64,000 bases of DNA from Thalassoglobus polymorphus (GCF_007744255.1 NZ_CP036267.1:6168001-6232000), one strand, 5' to 3'. Positions 9,501-17,539 are shown, counted from the stretch's first letter. The notes: a model not told the origin generated them from the letters alone. Numbers and translations: made by a program.

Positions 9501-10025
9501 CGGTCCATATCGGAGAGTGTGAATAATGTGGTGAGTATCTTCAGTTCCGAATCCGGAGAGAACGATCTCTTTTTGATCAGCTTTGCCATCTCCATTGGTA
9601 TCTTTGAAGTGCAGCAGTTCGGTGCTGGCGCCAACGTAGACACCGTCATTCCCGTAGGCGACTGCAGTCGGAATGAGAAGTCCCTCAGCGAAGACTTCTG
9701 TCTTGTCGCTGACTCCATCACCATCGAGATCCTGCAGGTACAGGATTTTGTCTTTCGGTTTTGCTCCCGGTTCGATGTGAGGATAGGTTTCTGAACTGGC
9801 AATCCAGAGTCGCCCCTGTGGGTCGAAGTTCATTTGGATCGGCTTGGCAATTTGCGGATCGGCAGCAAACAGGTTGACTTCGAAGCCTTCGGGCAGAATG
9901 AAGGTTTTGCGTTCGAGCTCTGGGTCCGTTGGAGGGATGACTTTCAAATCACGTTGCGCGTACAGTCCTCCTCCCAGCAAGTGGATCAGACAAATCATGA
10001 ACACAATACGGCAAGCATTTTCCAT
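6597..10025 (-). CDS. PVC-type membrane-bound dehydrogenase with HEAT repeats and C-terminal haem domain
   Basis: 1142 residues from the ATG at 10025, which gives a signal peptide (MENACRIVFMICLIHLLGGGLYAQ). A start at 10127 would add 34 residues encoded by a repeat element. The N-terminal 370 residues form a sorbosone-dehydrogenase-like beta-propeller with Ca-binding-like DLDGDGVSD and DTNGDGKAD loops. The middle (about 400-800) is a HEAT-like helical array. A c-type cytochrome motif CLKCH lies at about 861-865, followed by a C-terminal carbohydrate-binding-like domain. This is the standard planctomycete architecture for a periplasmic dehydrogenase. The substrate is unknown, and the neighbouring sulfatase and PSD1 cytochrome suggest saccharide oxidation. 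Confidence 0.88.
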   Translation of the reverse strand: MENACRIVFMICLIHLLGGGLYAQRDLKVIPPTDPELERKTFILPEGFEVNLFAADPQIAKPIQMNFDPQGRLWIASSETYPHIEPGAKPKDKILYLQDLDGDGVSDKTEVFAEGLLIPTAVAYGNDGVYVGASTELLHFKDTNGDGKADQKEIVLSGFGTEDTHHIIHTLRYGPDSHLYFNQSIYIHSHIETPWGIHRLNAGGMWRFRPETLELSVFARGLVNQWGTDFDRYGQTFGTDGAGGEGINYMVPGASYMTAYGAQRILHGLNPGSPKHCGLEIVESEHLPDDWQGSMITNDFRGHRVCRFVLTEDASGYRSQEQQEVIKSDHVAFRPIDVKQGPDGAIYIADWYNPIIQHGEVDFRDPRRDHTHGRIWRVTYTGKPTLKPVDFTKLSTDELLSHVDSPNRYSRSQAKVVLKEQGEKVLPEVLAWANKHSNDQLNLEALWIHQSFGKIEPALLGKCLNSKDHHVRAAATRVVGQLIQKVDSPLEILAQRIADTHPQVRLEAIRALAEVKQPEAVSIALQALEQDVDENIDYALWLTCRDLEPIWTPALLDGSLNVESPPQALPFLLRSSGSAAGTATLVQKIQQGTLDGSARLDALRVIADIGTPEHLGAIFDLSLSDNISDEFRHALLHTLYPAAVNRKIIPPRDLNQIKKLADANSPSIRAAVVMCIGAWKHQPLRDVVLSATQDEKISLQDRSSAIRALGAFSDQPAATELINLAKSKSAPILRRVAIEELLRLRPQQAANLSILFFQSASAPDSQPLFQSILQRKGAADHVAKALAGKTIPKDVAVVGARILSSSGQQDSALAKLLQTAGGLNQDPVKLSPAQMQTLVEDVLANGNAARGEQIFRRQNLNCLKCHAVGPAGGTIGSNLLSLGATAQPDYIIESILDPNAKVKEGFHTVVVATDEGKIYSGIKARETGTQLFLKDADGKELMILKDSIEQQKQGASLMPAGLTSNITHQELIDLSAFLYALGRVPEFTISTQQIVRHWETIQATQQAAFQFRRISYAAAATDNPDFQWSRVYSHVNGELAVSELPELRIRNRSAAGNRGMSFVRTEFNSESGKIGFKLNSGNGLQIWIDEKPIDSSELITAEVEKGQHQLTIAIDQSVRKTALKVMPVNDPGFAHIELPTGE

Positions 10026-10087
10026 GCTTGCCGTGCCCGTGAAGTTCACCTTTATGACTTCGAAAACTGCTCGCCACGAGGCAGGAC
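10026..10087 (-). repeat. Family C palindromic repeat, copy C2, in the leader of the haem protein
   Basis: CTGCCTCGTGGCGAGCAG arm, central GAAGTCAT...GAACTTC hairpin and CACGGGCAC arm (read on the minus strand). It directly abuts the ATG at 10025. The spurious N-terminal extension of that frame is encoded by this element. Confidence 0.65.
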
Positions 10088-10341
10088 GTAAAGACCAGTA
10101 TTTGATTTGCTCTCGATCTCTTCTCATTGATGAACCTGTATGACGGACGATTTCAGTATCGATGTTTTTATCGTTGACTATAAATTAAGTAGTGAATTTT
10201 CGAGGCGACCAATGAAGTTTCTCACCGCGAAACCTGTGATTGAAAGTGACTTCAATCTTAGTTCGATCCTGGAGAGGGCAGTTTCAAGCTTTCGAATCAG
10301 TTGTTCAAGTGAAGCCACTCCGAATGCCGGGGTGGGCGATG
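10088..10341. other. Intergenic space without a gene
   Basis: Between the haem protein and the PSD1 cytochrome genes. No convincing ORF. There are faint family B-like words (GATCCTGGAGAGGGCAG, TTTCAAGCTTTCG) around 10265-10300, too diverged to call. Confidence 0.4.
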
Positions 10342-13203
10342 TCAGCGGTTCGTTAAGGTTTCATCGAGATTGAGCAACACGTTTGATAAAACTGTCCAGC
10401 TGGCCTGGATTTCAACTGGTGTTTTCTCGGTTTCGCGACTTCCGATCACTTTGAGTTTCTGAGCTGACTCAATTTCGTTGGTGTATTTTTCTCTGAGGGA
10501 TTCGAACGTCGATCTGAGGACATTGAGTTCCTGCTCAGTTGGCTGGCGAGCGGTGCAAAGCAGGAACCCGTAGGTGAGTTGCTCATCCTGCGTCGCTCCT
10601 CCTTCACTCAAAATTCGTCCCGCGAGTGCTTGTGCGGCTTCGATATAGACCGGGTCGTTCAGAGTGACAAGTGCCTGCAACGGAGTGTTTGTCCGAATTC
10701 GTCGAACTGTGCAGACTTCGCGGCTGGGGGCATCGAAAGCATCCATGGAAGGATACGGAAGCGAACGTCTCCAGGTGGTGTAGATTCCGCGACGAAATTT
10801 GTCTTCGCCTTTGCTGGTTTCCCAATCGGTAGAGCCACCGAAGGCTGCCCGCAGTCCTAACTTGGGGCGGGGAGGATTGACGGAGGGGCCGTGCATTTTC
10901 CTGCTGAGCAAACCGGAGATTGAGAGTGCCTGATCGCGAATCATCTCGGCGGAGAGCCGGAAGCGGGGACCTCGAGCCAATAGTCGATTCTTCGGGTCTC
11001 TCGCTACGAGTTCAGCGTCAACAGCCGAGCTTTGTCGATACGTCGCAGACATCACAATGAGCTTCAGAAACTGTTTCCGGCTCCAACCGTTGTTCTTTAA
11101 TTGAATTGCCAGCCAATCCAGTAACTCTGGATGACTTGGGTAGTCGCCCTGCATTCCGAAGTCTTCGCTCGTCTCCACGAGTCCGATTCCGAACAGGATT
11201 TCCCAGTATCGATTTGCGAAAACACGGGCTGAGAGCGGGTTCTGAGGATCGATGAGCCACTTTGCGAAATCGAGGCGGTCGGGGTTAGAACTCTCGCTTC
11301 GATGGAATTCCTTCAGGAGACCGGCTGAGACTTCTGGTCCCAGGTCGAGAAAATTTCCACGCACATGGATATGAGTTTTTCGGTGTTTTTCCTCGGGGAG
11401 TGCCCGCATGATGGGAACCGTCACAGGCTTGATGTTTTTCAGTTGTGTTTCGGTTGCCGTGATTTGTTTTTTGAGCTTTGCAACTTCGGGGCTGTTCGCT
11501 CCGAGATACTCTGCGATGGCAGCACGTTCATCATCAGCGAGTTTCTGCGTTGAATCGGGAACGTGAACTTCCGTTTCCTGTTTGTTCGACTTCAGCTTTG
11601 ACTTCGCCCAGGTGGGGTTTCTCTTTTCGTCAAGCAACACGACTCGAAAGTCGTCGAGGCGTTTTCCGATGTTCGGGCTGTCGTTTCGGTTCCAGACAGA
11701 AATTCGATCAATTTGATAGGTCGCTCCCAAGTCGACTTCCCACCAGGGTGACGCATCCCGATTGGTATGCGTCGTCGATTTCGATTCGAAAAAATCTCCG
11801 TCGGTGTTTCCATCGACTGCAAGATTGGCTGTCCCGTTGTAGCCAGTGCTGCTTTGTGTTGCTTTCTTACCTACCGCGACTTGCTCATTTTCCGAGAAGA
11901 CTTGCACCTCTGCCAGAGATAGAAACTCAGTTTTCCCGGGAAGATCAATTCGCACAAACCGGGCCTGGATCGGACCATCTGCGAGTTTTAAGGTGGGTTC
12001 CTCTTTGGCAGATATTTGTTGAAGCTTTTCGAGGTCGGTTTTCAGACCGTCAATTTTCGCTTGCAAGCTGGCCTTCTGCTCTTCAAGTTCAGGAGTCCAA
12101 AGATTCAGCAGCGGAGACTCATCACGTTTGTCTGCATCTTCGGTTTGATTCAGAATCGCGTACACATTGAAATACTCTTCATGAGTAATCGGGTCATATT
12201 TGTGAGTATGACACTGAGCACATGCCATCGTGAGGCCCATCCAAACCTGCATTGTTGTGTTGACTCGATCTACGACGGCTGCGCTGCGGAACTCTTCATC
12301 ATCGGTTCCGCCTTCGCTGTTGGTCATGGTGTTTCGGTGAAACGCTGTTGCGATCAATTGCTCTTCTGTCGGATTTGGGAGTAAATCGCCAGCGAGTTGC
12401 TCAATCGTGAATTGGTCAATCGGCATGTCCTCATTGATTGCATCGATGACCCAGTCTCGGTACTTCCAGATGACGCGCGGTGGATCGTCTGCGTACCCAG
12501 CTGAGTCTGCATAGCGGGCCAGATCCAGCCAGATTCGAGCCAGACGTTCTCCGTAGGCCGGTGACGCCAGCAACCTGTCGACCAGGCGTTCGTAGGCTTG
12601 CGGTGAAGTGTCGTTGATGAACTGTTTAATCTCTTCCGGTGAGGGAGGTAGTCCGGTGAGGTCCAGCGAGAGACGTCGAATGAGTGTTGAACGGTCCGCT
12701 TCGGGAGACGGCTTGAGTTTCTGGCTGTCGAGCTTGTTGAGGATGAAGCGGTCAATGTCGTTGCGACACCAGTCTGGATTGCTGACATCAGGCAGTTCCG
12801 GGAGTTTCGGAGCGACAAACGACCAGTGCTTGTCGTACTTGGCTCCCGATTCAAGCCACCTCTTCAGCGTTTCAATTTCCTGCGGAGTCAGTGCTGGCCC
12901 TTGATCTGCAGGGGGCATGCGCAGCGAGTCATCGCTGGTTGTGATCCGGGTGAGAAGTTGGCTCGCTTCGATATCTCCCGGGACGACCGCACGCTCTCCG
13001 CTGTCGAGTTCAGCACGGGAGGCAATAGCTTCATCAAGACGCAAGCCTGCCTCACGTGTTTCGGGATCTGGACCGTGACATTTGAAACAGCGTCCAGAGA
13101 GGATTGGTCGGACATCGCGAGTGTAATCGACCTCTTCTGCAATCAATGTGGAGATTCCCAGAAGCGGGCAGCAAACCGATAGAAAGAAGGCACGAAAGTT
13201 CAT
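10342..13203 (-). CDS. Planctomycete cytochrome C / DUF1549 / DUF1553 protein with discoidin-like insert
   Basis: 953 residues. Signal peptide (about 1-23), then the planctomycete cytochrome C domain with CFKCH (Cys39, Cys42, His43), DUF1549 (about 130-340), and an F5/8 type C (discoidin)-like domain at about 410-530 containing LAVDGNTDGDF and WWEVDLGATYQIDRI. The DUF1553 domain (about 640-930) is at the C-terminus. These large periplasmic proteins are expanded in planctomycetes, usually next to DUF1501 proteins or sulfatases. Their biochemical role is not established; redox handling of sugars and carbohydrate binding by the insert are inferred. Codirectional with the dehydrogenase and sulfatase genes. 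Confidence 0.9.
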   Translation of the reverse strand: MNFRAFFLSVCCPLLGISTLIAEEVDYTRDVRPILSGRCFKCHGPDPETREAGLRLDEAIASRAELDSGERAVVPGDIEASQLLTRITTSDDSLRMPPADQGPALTPQEIETLKRWLESGAKYDKHWSFVAPKLPELPDVSNPDWCRNDIDRFILNKLDSQKLKPSPEADRSTLIRRLSLDLTGLPPSPEEIKQFINDTSPQAYERLVDRLLASPAYGERLARIWLDLARYADSAGYADDPPRVIWKYRDWVIDAINEDMPIDQFTIEQLAGDLLPNPTEEQLIATAFHRNTMTNSEGGTDDEEFRSAAVVDRVNTTMQVWMGLTMACAQCHTHKYDPITHEEYFNVYAILNQTEDADKRDESPLLNLWTPELEEQKASLQAKIDGLKTDLEKLQQISAKEEPTLKLADGPIQARFVRIDLPGKTEFLSLAEVQVFSENEQVAVGKKATQSSTGYNGTANLAVDGNTDGDFFESKSTTHTNRDASPWWEVDLGATYQIDRISVWNRNDSPNIGKRLDDFRVVLLDEKRNPTWAKSKLKSNKQETEVHVPDSTQKLADDERAAIAEYLGANSPEVAKLKKQITATETQLKNIKPVTVPIMRALPEEKHRKTHIHVRGNFLDLGPEVSAGLLKEFHRSESSNPDRLDFAKWLIDPQNPLSARVFANRYWEILFGIGLVETSEDFGMQGDYPSHPELLDWLAIQLKNNGWSRKQFLKLIVMSATYRQSSAVDAELVARDPKNRLLARGPRFRLSAEMIRDQALSISGLLSRKMHGPSVNPPRPKLGLRAAFGGSTDWETSKGEDKFRRGIYTTWRRSLPYPSMDAFDAPSREVCTVRRIRTNTPLQALVTLNDPVYIEAAQALAGRILSEGGATQDEQLTYGFLLCTARQPTEQELNVLRSTFESLREKYTNEIESAQKLKVIGSRETEKTPVEIQASWTVLSNVLLNLDETLTNR

Positions 13204-13396
13204 GAAGTGATCCGATTGAAGAAGTCCCTGTCCGGAAATCTTTGTGATGAAGGATTTCTCATTGTCTGAAAGATCGAATCCGAATCTTCGGTTCGATTCT
13301 CATTGAGAAACACCATTCTTCATTTCTTCACTTTAACAAAACGACGACCAATGGTCTGTCATCCCAGTGAACGACAGCGATATCTGAAGTCTTTTC

Positions 13397-13474
13397 AGAA
13401 CAGATCCTGAAACTTGAAGTTGCTCTCTCAAACGTTGAGAAAGCAGTTATTCCAGAGGTTTTCGGACGGATTCT
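13397..13474 (+). repeat. Family B TIR repeat, copy B2
   Basis: 78 bp. Left end AGAACAGATCCTGAAAC, right end TTTTCGGACGGATTCT (inverted), inner hairpin TGCTCTCTCAA/GTTGAGAAAGCA. A near-consensus copy. Confidence 0.8.
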
Positions 13475-13593
13475 AAAACACGTTCGTATGTTTTGTGTCG
13501 GTGAAGAACACTTTTCATCAGGGAGGATACTGTACACCACAAGAGAGAGGGCGTACATCATTTCCGGAAAGACTCGTGACCAAATCCAATTTT

Positions 13594-13668
13594 CGAACAG
13601 ATCCTAAAGCCTGAATTCACTCTCTTAGACATCGAGGAAAGTGGCCGTCCCACAAGCTTGCGGACTTC
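13594..13668 (+). repeat. Family B TIR repeat, copy B3 (diverged)
   Basis: CGAACAGATCCTAAAGCC at the left, GCTTGCGGACTTC at the right, and paired CACTCTCTTAG/GAGGAAAGTG in between. It is followed 12 bp later by C3. Confidence 0.55.
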
Positions 13669-13680
13669 ATCCAGTCTTCG

Positions 13681-13735
13681 CGAACTGCCTCTTGGCGGGC
13701 AGTCTACGAAGTCGTGAAAGCGATCATCACAGGCC
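13681..13735 (+). repeat. Family C palindromic repeat, copy C3
   Basis: ACTGCCTCTTGGCGGGCAG arm, GAAGTCGTGAAAG centre and ATCACAGGC arm. Opposite orientation to C1 and C2. Confidence 0.55.
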
Positions 13736-13744
13736 CTGAAAACT

Positions 13745-14410
13745 TTACTGCAACCGGCGAACAAGTTCGGCGACTTCATCGGGAGAGGGAATAGCTTTGA
13801 CGAAAAGTTCCAGATCATCCTGCCCTGAACTGGAGATGGCGATATCTCCGATGCCCAGAATTCGCTGAATGACATTCTGGTGGACCTGCAGGTTTCGGAC
13901 ATCATCGTGCTGAACTTCAGTGGTCGATTTAGAAATAATTCCTTTCCGAAGAGTGGTCCGTTTGTTGGTGACTTGCATCGTCGTTGCGATGATTTCCACA
14001 TACCAATAAATCAGATATCCAGCAGACAAGATGAGAACTCCCAAGCAGAGTGCAGCGAGTGTCCAAGTTTGATCAATGGTTGCCATGACCCCGAAGACTG
14101 CCGATGCAATAGTGAGTCCGACTAATGCCAGATAGAGGAACGGATGCCGACGAAACATTGCAGGATGAAGTACAACCAAGGTTGACTCATCATCTGCCGG
14201 GCTGGTGATTGAGTACTCTGCGTCGACATGCATCGTCTGCGGGTCCGATTCCATCATTGGTTTCGCCGATGGTTCCTCTGCAAGGAATGGGGTTGAACAG
14301 TGAGGGCATTCAACCGTCTCTCCGACGAGTGTTGTGGCAATGTCAATCGAGGCATCACACGCTGGGCAGCGATATGTCAATTGAGAAATGACTTCTGTCT
14401 TGGGTTCCAT
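13745..14410 (-). CDS. Zinc-ribbon plus bPH2-domain membrane protein
   Basis: 221 residues. The N-terminus has a four-Cys zinc ribbon (CPAC at about 15-18, CPHC at about 34-37). Two transmembrane segments lie at about 92-112 and 117-140, then a bacterial PH domain (DUF304/bPH2) with VTNKRTTLRKGIISKSTTEV and QRILGIGDIAISSSG. bPH2 proteins such as YdbT are membrane proteins of unclear function, often linked to envelope stress. The zinc ribbon fusion is less usual. The upstream region holds repeat B4 and a minus-strand sigma-54-like site at 14708-14723, about 300 bp before the start. Confidence 0.85.
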   Translation of the reverse strand: MEPKTEVISQLTYRCPACDASIDIATTLVGETVECPHCSTPFLAEEPSAKPMMESDPQTMHVDAEYSITSPADDESTLVVLHPAMFRRHPFLYLALVGLTIASAVFGVMATIDQTWTLAALCLGVLILSAGYLIYWYVEIIATTMQVTNKRTTLRKGIISKSTTEVQHDDVRNLQVHQNVIQRILGIGDIAISSSGQDDLELFVKAIPSPDEVAELVRRLQ

Positions 14411-14431
14411 TGTGACGGTACTTTCTTTACT

Positions 14432-14510
14432 AGAGCTGATCCTGAAACTTGAATTTGCTCTCTATAACATTGGGAAAAGCAGCGATTCCAGAGGTTTTCG
14501 GATTGGTGCT
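14432..14510 (+). repeat. Family B TIR repeat, copy B4
   Basis: AGAGCTGATCCTGAAAC at the left, TTTTCGGATTGGTGCT at the right, inner TTGCTCTCTAT/TGGGAAAAGCA. It lies between the PH-domain gene and its putative distal promoter. Confidence 0.75.
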
Positions 14511-14549
14511 AAATATGCTTACAACACTTCTGGTATTGCTGTGTCTGGT

Positions 14550-14580
14550 GGTGATTTCGATCACTGATTCAGGTGATTTC
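14550..14580. promoter_or_regulatory. Two GGTGATTTC direct repeats, 22 bp apart (possible activator site)
   Basis: GGTGATTTC occurs at 14550-14558 and again at 14572-14580, each followed by an ATNAAT/ATCACTGATTC-type stretch. The 22-bp period is two helical turns. It lies about 120-230 bp upstream of the sigma-54-like sites, the usual distance for an enhancer bound by an NtrC-type regulator. Binding is inferred. Confidence 0.35.
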
Positions 14581-14695
14581 AATGAATCAATCTGAACCAC
14601 AGAAGTACGGAGAAGCAAAAGTGAACTGGTCTTATTTCATCCTGAGTGGTCTCTGAACAATCAATTGAATGCATCGACGGCATCAATATCTGTCT

Positions 14696-14711
14696 TGGTA
14701 CAAATAAAGCA
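14696..14711 (+). promoter_or_regulatory. Weak sigma-54-like site reading towards exoD
   Basis: TGGTAC-N5-AAGCA with GG and GC exactly 10 bp apart. It overlaps the opposite-strand site at 14708-14723. The -24 box deviates (T for C) and a better site exists downstream at 14779. Confidence 0.3.
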
Positions 14712-14723
14712 CGATTTGTGCCA
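14708..14723 (-). promoter_or_regulatory. Sigma-54-like promoter reading towards the PH-domain gene
   Basis: On the minus strand TGGCAC-AAATC-GTGCT, with a perfect -24 box and GG-N10-GC spacing. It lies about 300 bp upstream of the ATG at 14410, so the leader would be long and would contain repeat B4. Confidence 0.45.
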
Positions 14724-14778
14724 AAACATCTGTTCGTCAGTGTCTGTTGCCAGTCCTGTCGAGATGAAAATTTTGTGA

Positions 14779-14794
14779 TGGCATGCTGGTTGCA
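14779..14794 (+). promoter_or_regulatory. Sigma-54-like promoter of exoD
   Basis: TGGCAT-GCTGG-TTGCA, close to the TGGCAC-N5-TTGCW consensus, with exact GG-N10-GC spacing. The -12 element is about 52 bp before the ATG, so the predicted leader is about 40 nt. Confidence 0.6.
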
Positions 14795-14845
14795 ATGGAG
14801 AGTTCTGGATGACATCGTTCCCATTTTTTAAAGAGATCAGCCACC

Positions 14846-15514
14846 ATGAGTTCTTCATTTTTGACAATTCAGCAGGAGAGTAGTGATCCTGCAGATGAAG
14901 CATCGTCGAGCAGTGACGCTGAAGGGTCCGACTCCAATTGCGAAGAGAGCCTGGAGTCGCTCGTTGATGAGTCGAAAGAGGAAATGGACGGCGACGAGGT
15001 GAACATTGGAGAACTGCTCGACTCATTCGAAAGCCGTGGGTTCGGACCGTTGCTGCTCATTCCTGCGTTGATTTCGATTTCTCCGCTCGGCACGATTCCG
15101 GGCATGTCGATCGTGACAGGAAGCTTGATTTTCGTGATCGCTACCCAAATGATCTTTCGATCGGATCATCCCTGGATACCGAAACGCCTGGAGGAAATCA
15201 GCTTCAGCCGGGAACGTTATGATAAGACGATCGATAAAATGACCCCTTGGATAAAATGGATCGACCATTGGGTTTGTGATCGCTGGGGATTCATGACGGT
15301 TGGGCCGATGCATTACGTTGTCGCTGCAGTCATGATCCTGTTGTCGTTGACTTACTATCCGTTAGCTGTCGTTCCATTTGGCGTTCTGCTTCCCGGGACG
15401 GCAATGGCCTTCTTTGCTCTTGGGATCACGATGCGAGACGGCTATTTAGTGACACTCGGTTTGGTCGCAGCTTGTGGAGCAGCCTACGGTATGCTCGCTC
15501 TTTGGCCATTTTAG
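14846..15514 (+). CDS. ExoD-family membrane protein
   Basis: 222 residues. A strongly acidic Ser/Glu/Asp-rich N-terminus (about 1-52) is followed by the ExoD domain (GFGPLLLIPALISISPLGTIPGMSI) and several hydrophobic segments at about 65-95 and 150-220. ExoD was named for an exopolysaccharide/alkaline-tolerance phenotype in rhizobia, and its molecular function is unknown. The start is ATG with AAAGAGAT upstream and a sigma-54-like promoter at 14779. Its position next to the PH-domain, DUF2254 and YeaQ genes fits an envelope-stress role (inference). Confidence 0.85.
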   Translation: MSSSFLTIQQESSDPADEASSSSDAEGSDSNCEESLESLVDESKEEMDGDEVNIGELLDSFESRGFGPLLLIPALISISPLGTIPGMSIVTGSLIFVIATQMIFRSDHPWIPKRLEEISFSRERYDKTIDKMTPWIKWIDHWVCDRWGFMTVGPMHYVVAAVMILLSLTYYPLAVVPFGVLLPGTAMAFFALGITMRDGYLVTLGLVAACGAAYGMLALWPF

Positions 15515-15870
15515 AGCGAATTCGCGATTGGTCTGCAGTCATATCGCTGCTTCTGCAATGCTTTTCGTTTTCGGATCGTTTCTGAATTCCCTCAAATTGA
15601 AACCGTATCAGTCATTCGAGTCGTTGAGTTTGCTATACTCCTCGTTCTTGTATCCATCGATTAGAACCAGTCCGGAAACCTCTGGGATCGTCGCTTTTCT
15701 CAACGTTTGAGAGAGCATTTTCAGGTTTCAGGACCAGTACCATGTCAATCAAAAGAGCCTGTGTGACAGGATATCGGCAGTAGTGACATCCACCGACGTT
15801 TGCTGAGTCAATCAACAAGCTTGCGGGAGAATTCGCGACACACCCCAGTAATGAAGATCGGTCAAACGCA
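15515..15870. other. 356-bp intergenic space
   Basis: It holds the inverted copy B5 (15663-15739). The remaining sequence before the DUF2254 gene has no GG-N10-GC site and no clear gene. Confidence 0.5.
15663..15739 (-). repeat. Family B TIR repeat, copy B5 (inverted)
   Basis: AGAACCAGTCCGGAAACC at the left and GTTTCAGGACCAGT at the right, with the strong inner hairpin GCTTTTCTCAACG/TTTGAGAGAGC. A well-conserved copy in minus orientation. Confidence 0.8.
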
Positions 15871-17208
15871 ATGGCATGGTGGTTACAAAGATGGGACACG
15901 CTTCGTGGAAGCTTGTGGTTTATCCCTGGGCTGGGTGTGCTGGGAGCCTTGCTGCTTTCCGTCATGACGCTTCAAATTGACTATCAGCTTAGCTATGAAG
16001 AATTGAGCCCTCCGAACTGGTTGATTACAACCAGTTCTGCAGCACGTTTGACGCTCAGCTCTCTTGCGGGGGCATTGATCACAGTGACAGGTGTCGTGTT
16101 TTCCATGACGATGCTCACGCTGGCTCAAACATCCAGTCAGTATGGTCCACGCTTGCTGCGTTCATTCTTGAATCAAAATGTGACGCAATTGACTCTCGCA
16201 GTCTTTGTGGGCACAAGTTTGTACTGCATGTCCGTTCTGAGAACGATTCGGGAAATCGGGGAGGGGGATTTATTTGTTCCGCACCTCTCCGTCTTCGTTG
16301 GTTTGTGCCTGGGGTTAATGAGCTTACTCTTCTTCGTTTATTTTATTCATTACACGGCAAGTTCAATTCAGGCTGAGTCCGTCATCCGGGCAGTCTCTTA
16401 TGAACTGGACGATGCGATCGAGCGGCTCTTTCCGAAATGTCTCGGCGACGACTCAGACGACAGCAATGCAGACAGCAGCAATTCTGGCGACAGCGACCCA
16501 AGCCCGGAGAAGCCGGATTCTACGATTCTCATTCAGGCAGATTCGATTGGGTATATTCAAGGAATTGATGGTGATCGCCTGATCGAACTGGCTGATCAGC
16601 TTGACACGGTTTTTTATGTCAGAGCCAAGCCCGGGGATTACATCTTTCATGGCGCACCACTTCTCGATGTCGCCGAAGATGAAGTTGAGGAAGAGTTTCA
16701 ATCGAAAGTGAGAGAGACATTTCTAACTGGAGTGCGGCGAACTCCCAGGCAAGATACTGGGTGCGTCATTAAAGAATTGGTCGAAGTTGCCATCCGCGCA
16801 CTCTCACCCGGGATCAATGATCCCCACACAGCTGTCGCCTGCATTAACAGTCTGGCATCCGCCCTGAGTAGCGTCGCTGGCCGTGAGTTTCCTGATTCGC
16901 ATCGCAGAAATGAAGAGGGCAAGGTTCGTGTGATTGTTCAAACTCCGACCTTCTCTCAGCTGCTTGATGACTGTTTTCGCGAGATTCGTTTTTATGGAGC
17001 AGATTCCTTTTTGGTTTTGGAGCAGCTCTCGAAAAGCCTGCTGATGCTCTCATATTTCGTTCAACGCAAAGCAGATGCTCAAGCCATTTGCCGTCACCTG
17101 AAAATTATTGAAAGTCTGGCTGAGAAAAACCTTACAGTCGACGAGGAGAAAAAACAGATTCTCGCGATCACGGAAGAGGGAAAAAATCGCCTTGAGAAGA
17201 TCGTTTGA
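15871..17208 (+). CDS. DUF2254 membrane protein
   Basis: 445 residues. Four hydrophobic segments lie in the first 170 residues (around 15-35, 60-85, 108-128 and 138-162), with the DUF2254 signature ITVTGVVFSMTMLTLAQTSSQYGPRLL. A soluble C-terminal half includes CVIKELVEVAIRALSPGINDPHTA, also characteristic of the family. An Asp/Ser/Asn-rich linker (about 195-215) joins the two. DUF2254 has no established function; the family resembles predicted membrane transport or stress proteins. No sigma-54-like site was found in front of it. It converges with the YeaQ-like gene (25-bp gap). Confidence 0.88.
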   Translation: MAWWLQRWDTLRGSLWFIPGLGVLGALLLSVMTLQIDYQLSYEELSPPNWLITTSSAARLTLSSLAGALITVTGVVFSMTMLTLAQTSSQYGPRLLRSFLNQNVTQLTLAVFVGTSLYCMSVLRTIREIGEGDLFVPHLSVFVGLCLGLMSLLFFVYFIHYTASSIQAESVIRAVSYELDDAIERLFPKCLGDDSDDSNADSSNSGDSDPSPEKPDSTILIQADSIGYIQGIDGDRLIELADQLDTVFYVRAKPGDYIFHGAPLLDVAEDEVEEEFQSKVRETFLTGVRRTPRQDTGCVIKELVEVAIRALSPGINDPHTAVACINSLASALSSVAGREFPDSHRRNEEGKVRVIVQTPTFSQLLDDCFREIRFYGADSFLVLEQLSKSLLMLSYFVQRKADAQAICRHLKIIESLAEKNLTVDEEKKQILAITEEGKNRLEKIV

Positions 17209-17233
17209 GAATTATTGAAGTTGAGGAGCCAGG

Positions 17234-17512
17234 CTATCTCTTTTGCGATCCAGAGATGAGGCAAATCAATGCGACGAACAGCGACGCCCCGACGATTGAC
17301 CAGACGACTGGAAAGGTGTGCGAATCAATCTGGATCGCGAACTGTTCTGGCAGTCCCAATTTCATCGCCAACCAGCGTCCCAGCATCGCTCCAACGAATC
17401 CGAGAGCAATTGAGCCCAGGCAGCCGACCTTTGATCGACCGACAATGGCTTGACCAATACTTCCGCAGATTCCTGCGATCAACAATAGGAGGAGTATTTC
17501 AACAAAAGTCAT
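17234..17512 (-). CDS. YeaQ/YmgE/GlsB-family small membrane protein
   Basis: 92 residues, three hydrophobic segments, with the glycine-rich IGQAIVGRSKVGCLGSIALGFVGAMLGRWLA typical of the transglycosylase-associated/GlsB stress family. Members are inner-membrane proteins induced by general or acid/osmotic stress; mechanism unknown. The protein is slightly longer than the usual 80-85 residues because of an insert between segments 2 and 3. The start is ATG at 17512, and a partial family A repeat lies about 30-60 bp upstream. No -24/-12 site is seen. Confidence 0.82.
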   Translation of the reverse strand: MTFVEILLLLLIAGICGSIGQAIVGRSKVGCLGSIALGFVGAMLGRWLAMKLGLPEQFAIQIDSHTFPVVWSIVGASLFVALICLISGSQKR

Positions 17513-17539
17513 GGCTGTTTTGCCTCGCGTCGTTTAAAA

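Larger units (their letters stand above)
13204..13744. other. 541-bp intergenic space built from repeats
   Basis: No gene seen. It contains B2 (13397-13474), B3 (13594-13668) and C3 (13681-13735). At 13270-13300 a further short palindromic stretch (GAATCCGAATC...GGTTCGATTC) is visible. Confidence 0.6.

Noticed and set aside
11478..12170. 230-codon plus-strand frame inside the PSD1 cytochrome gene
   Set aside because: Antisense to a well-supported DUF1549/discoidin region; no family.
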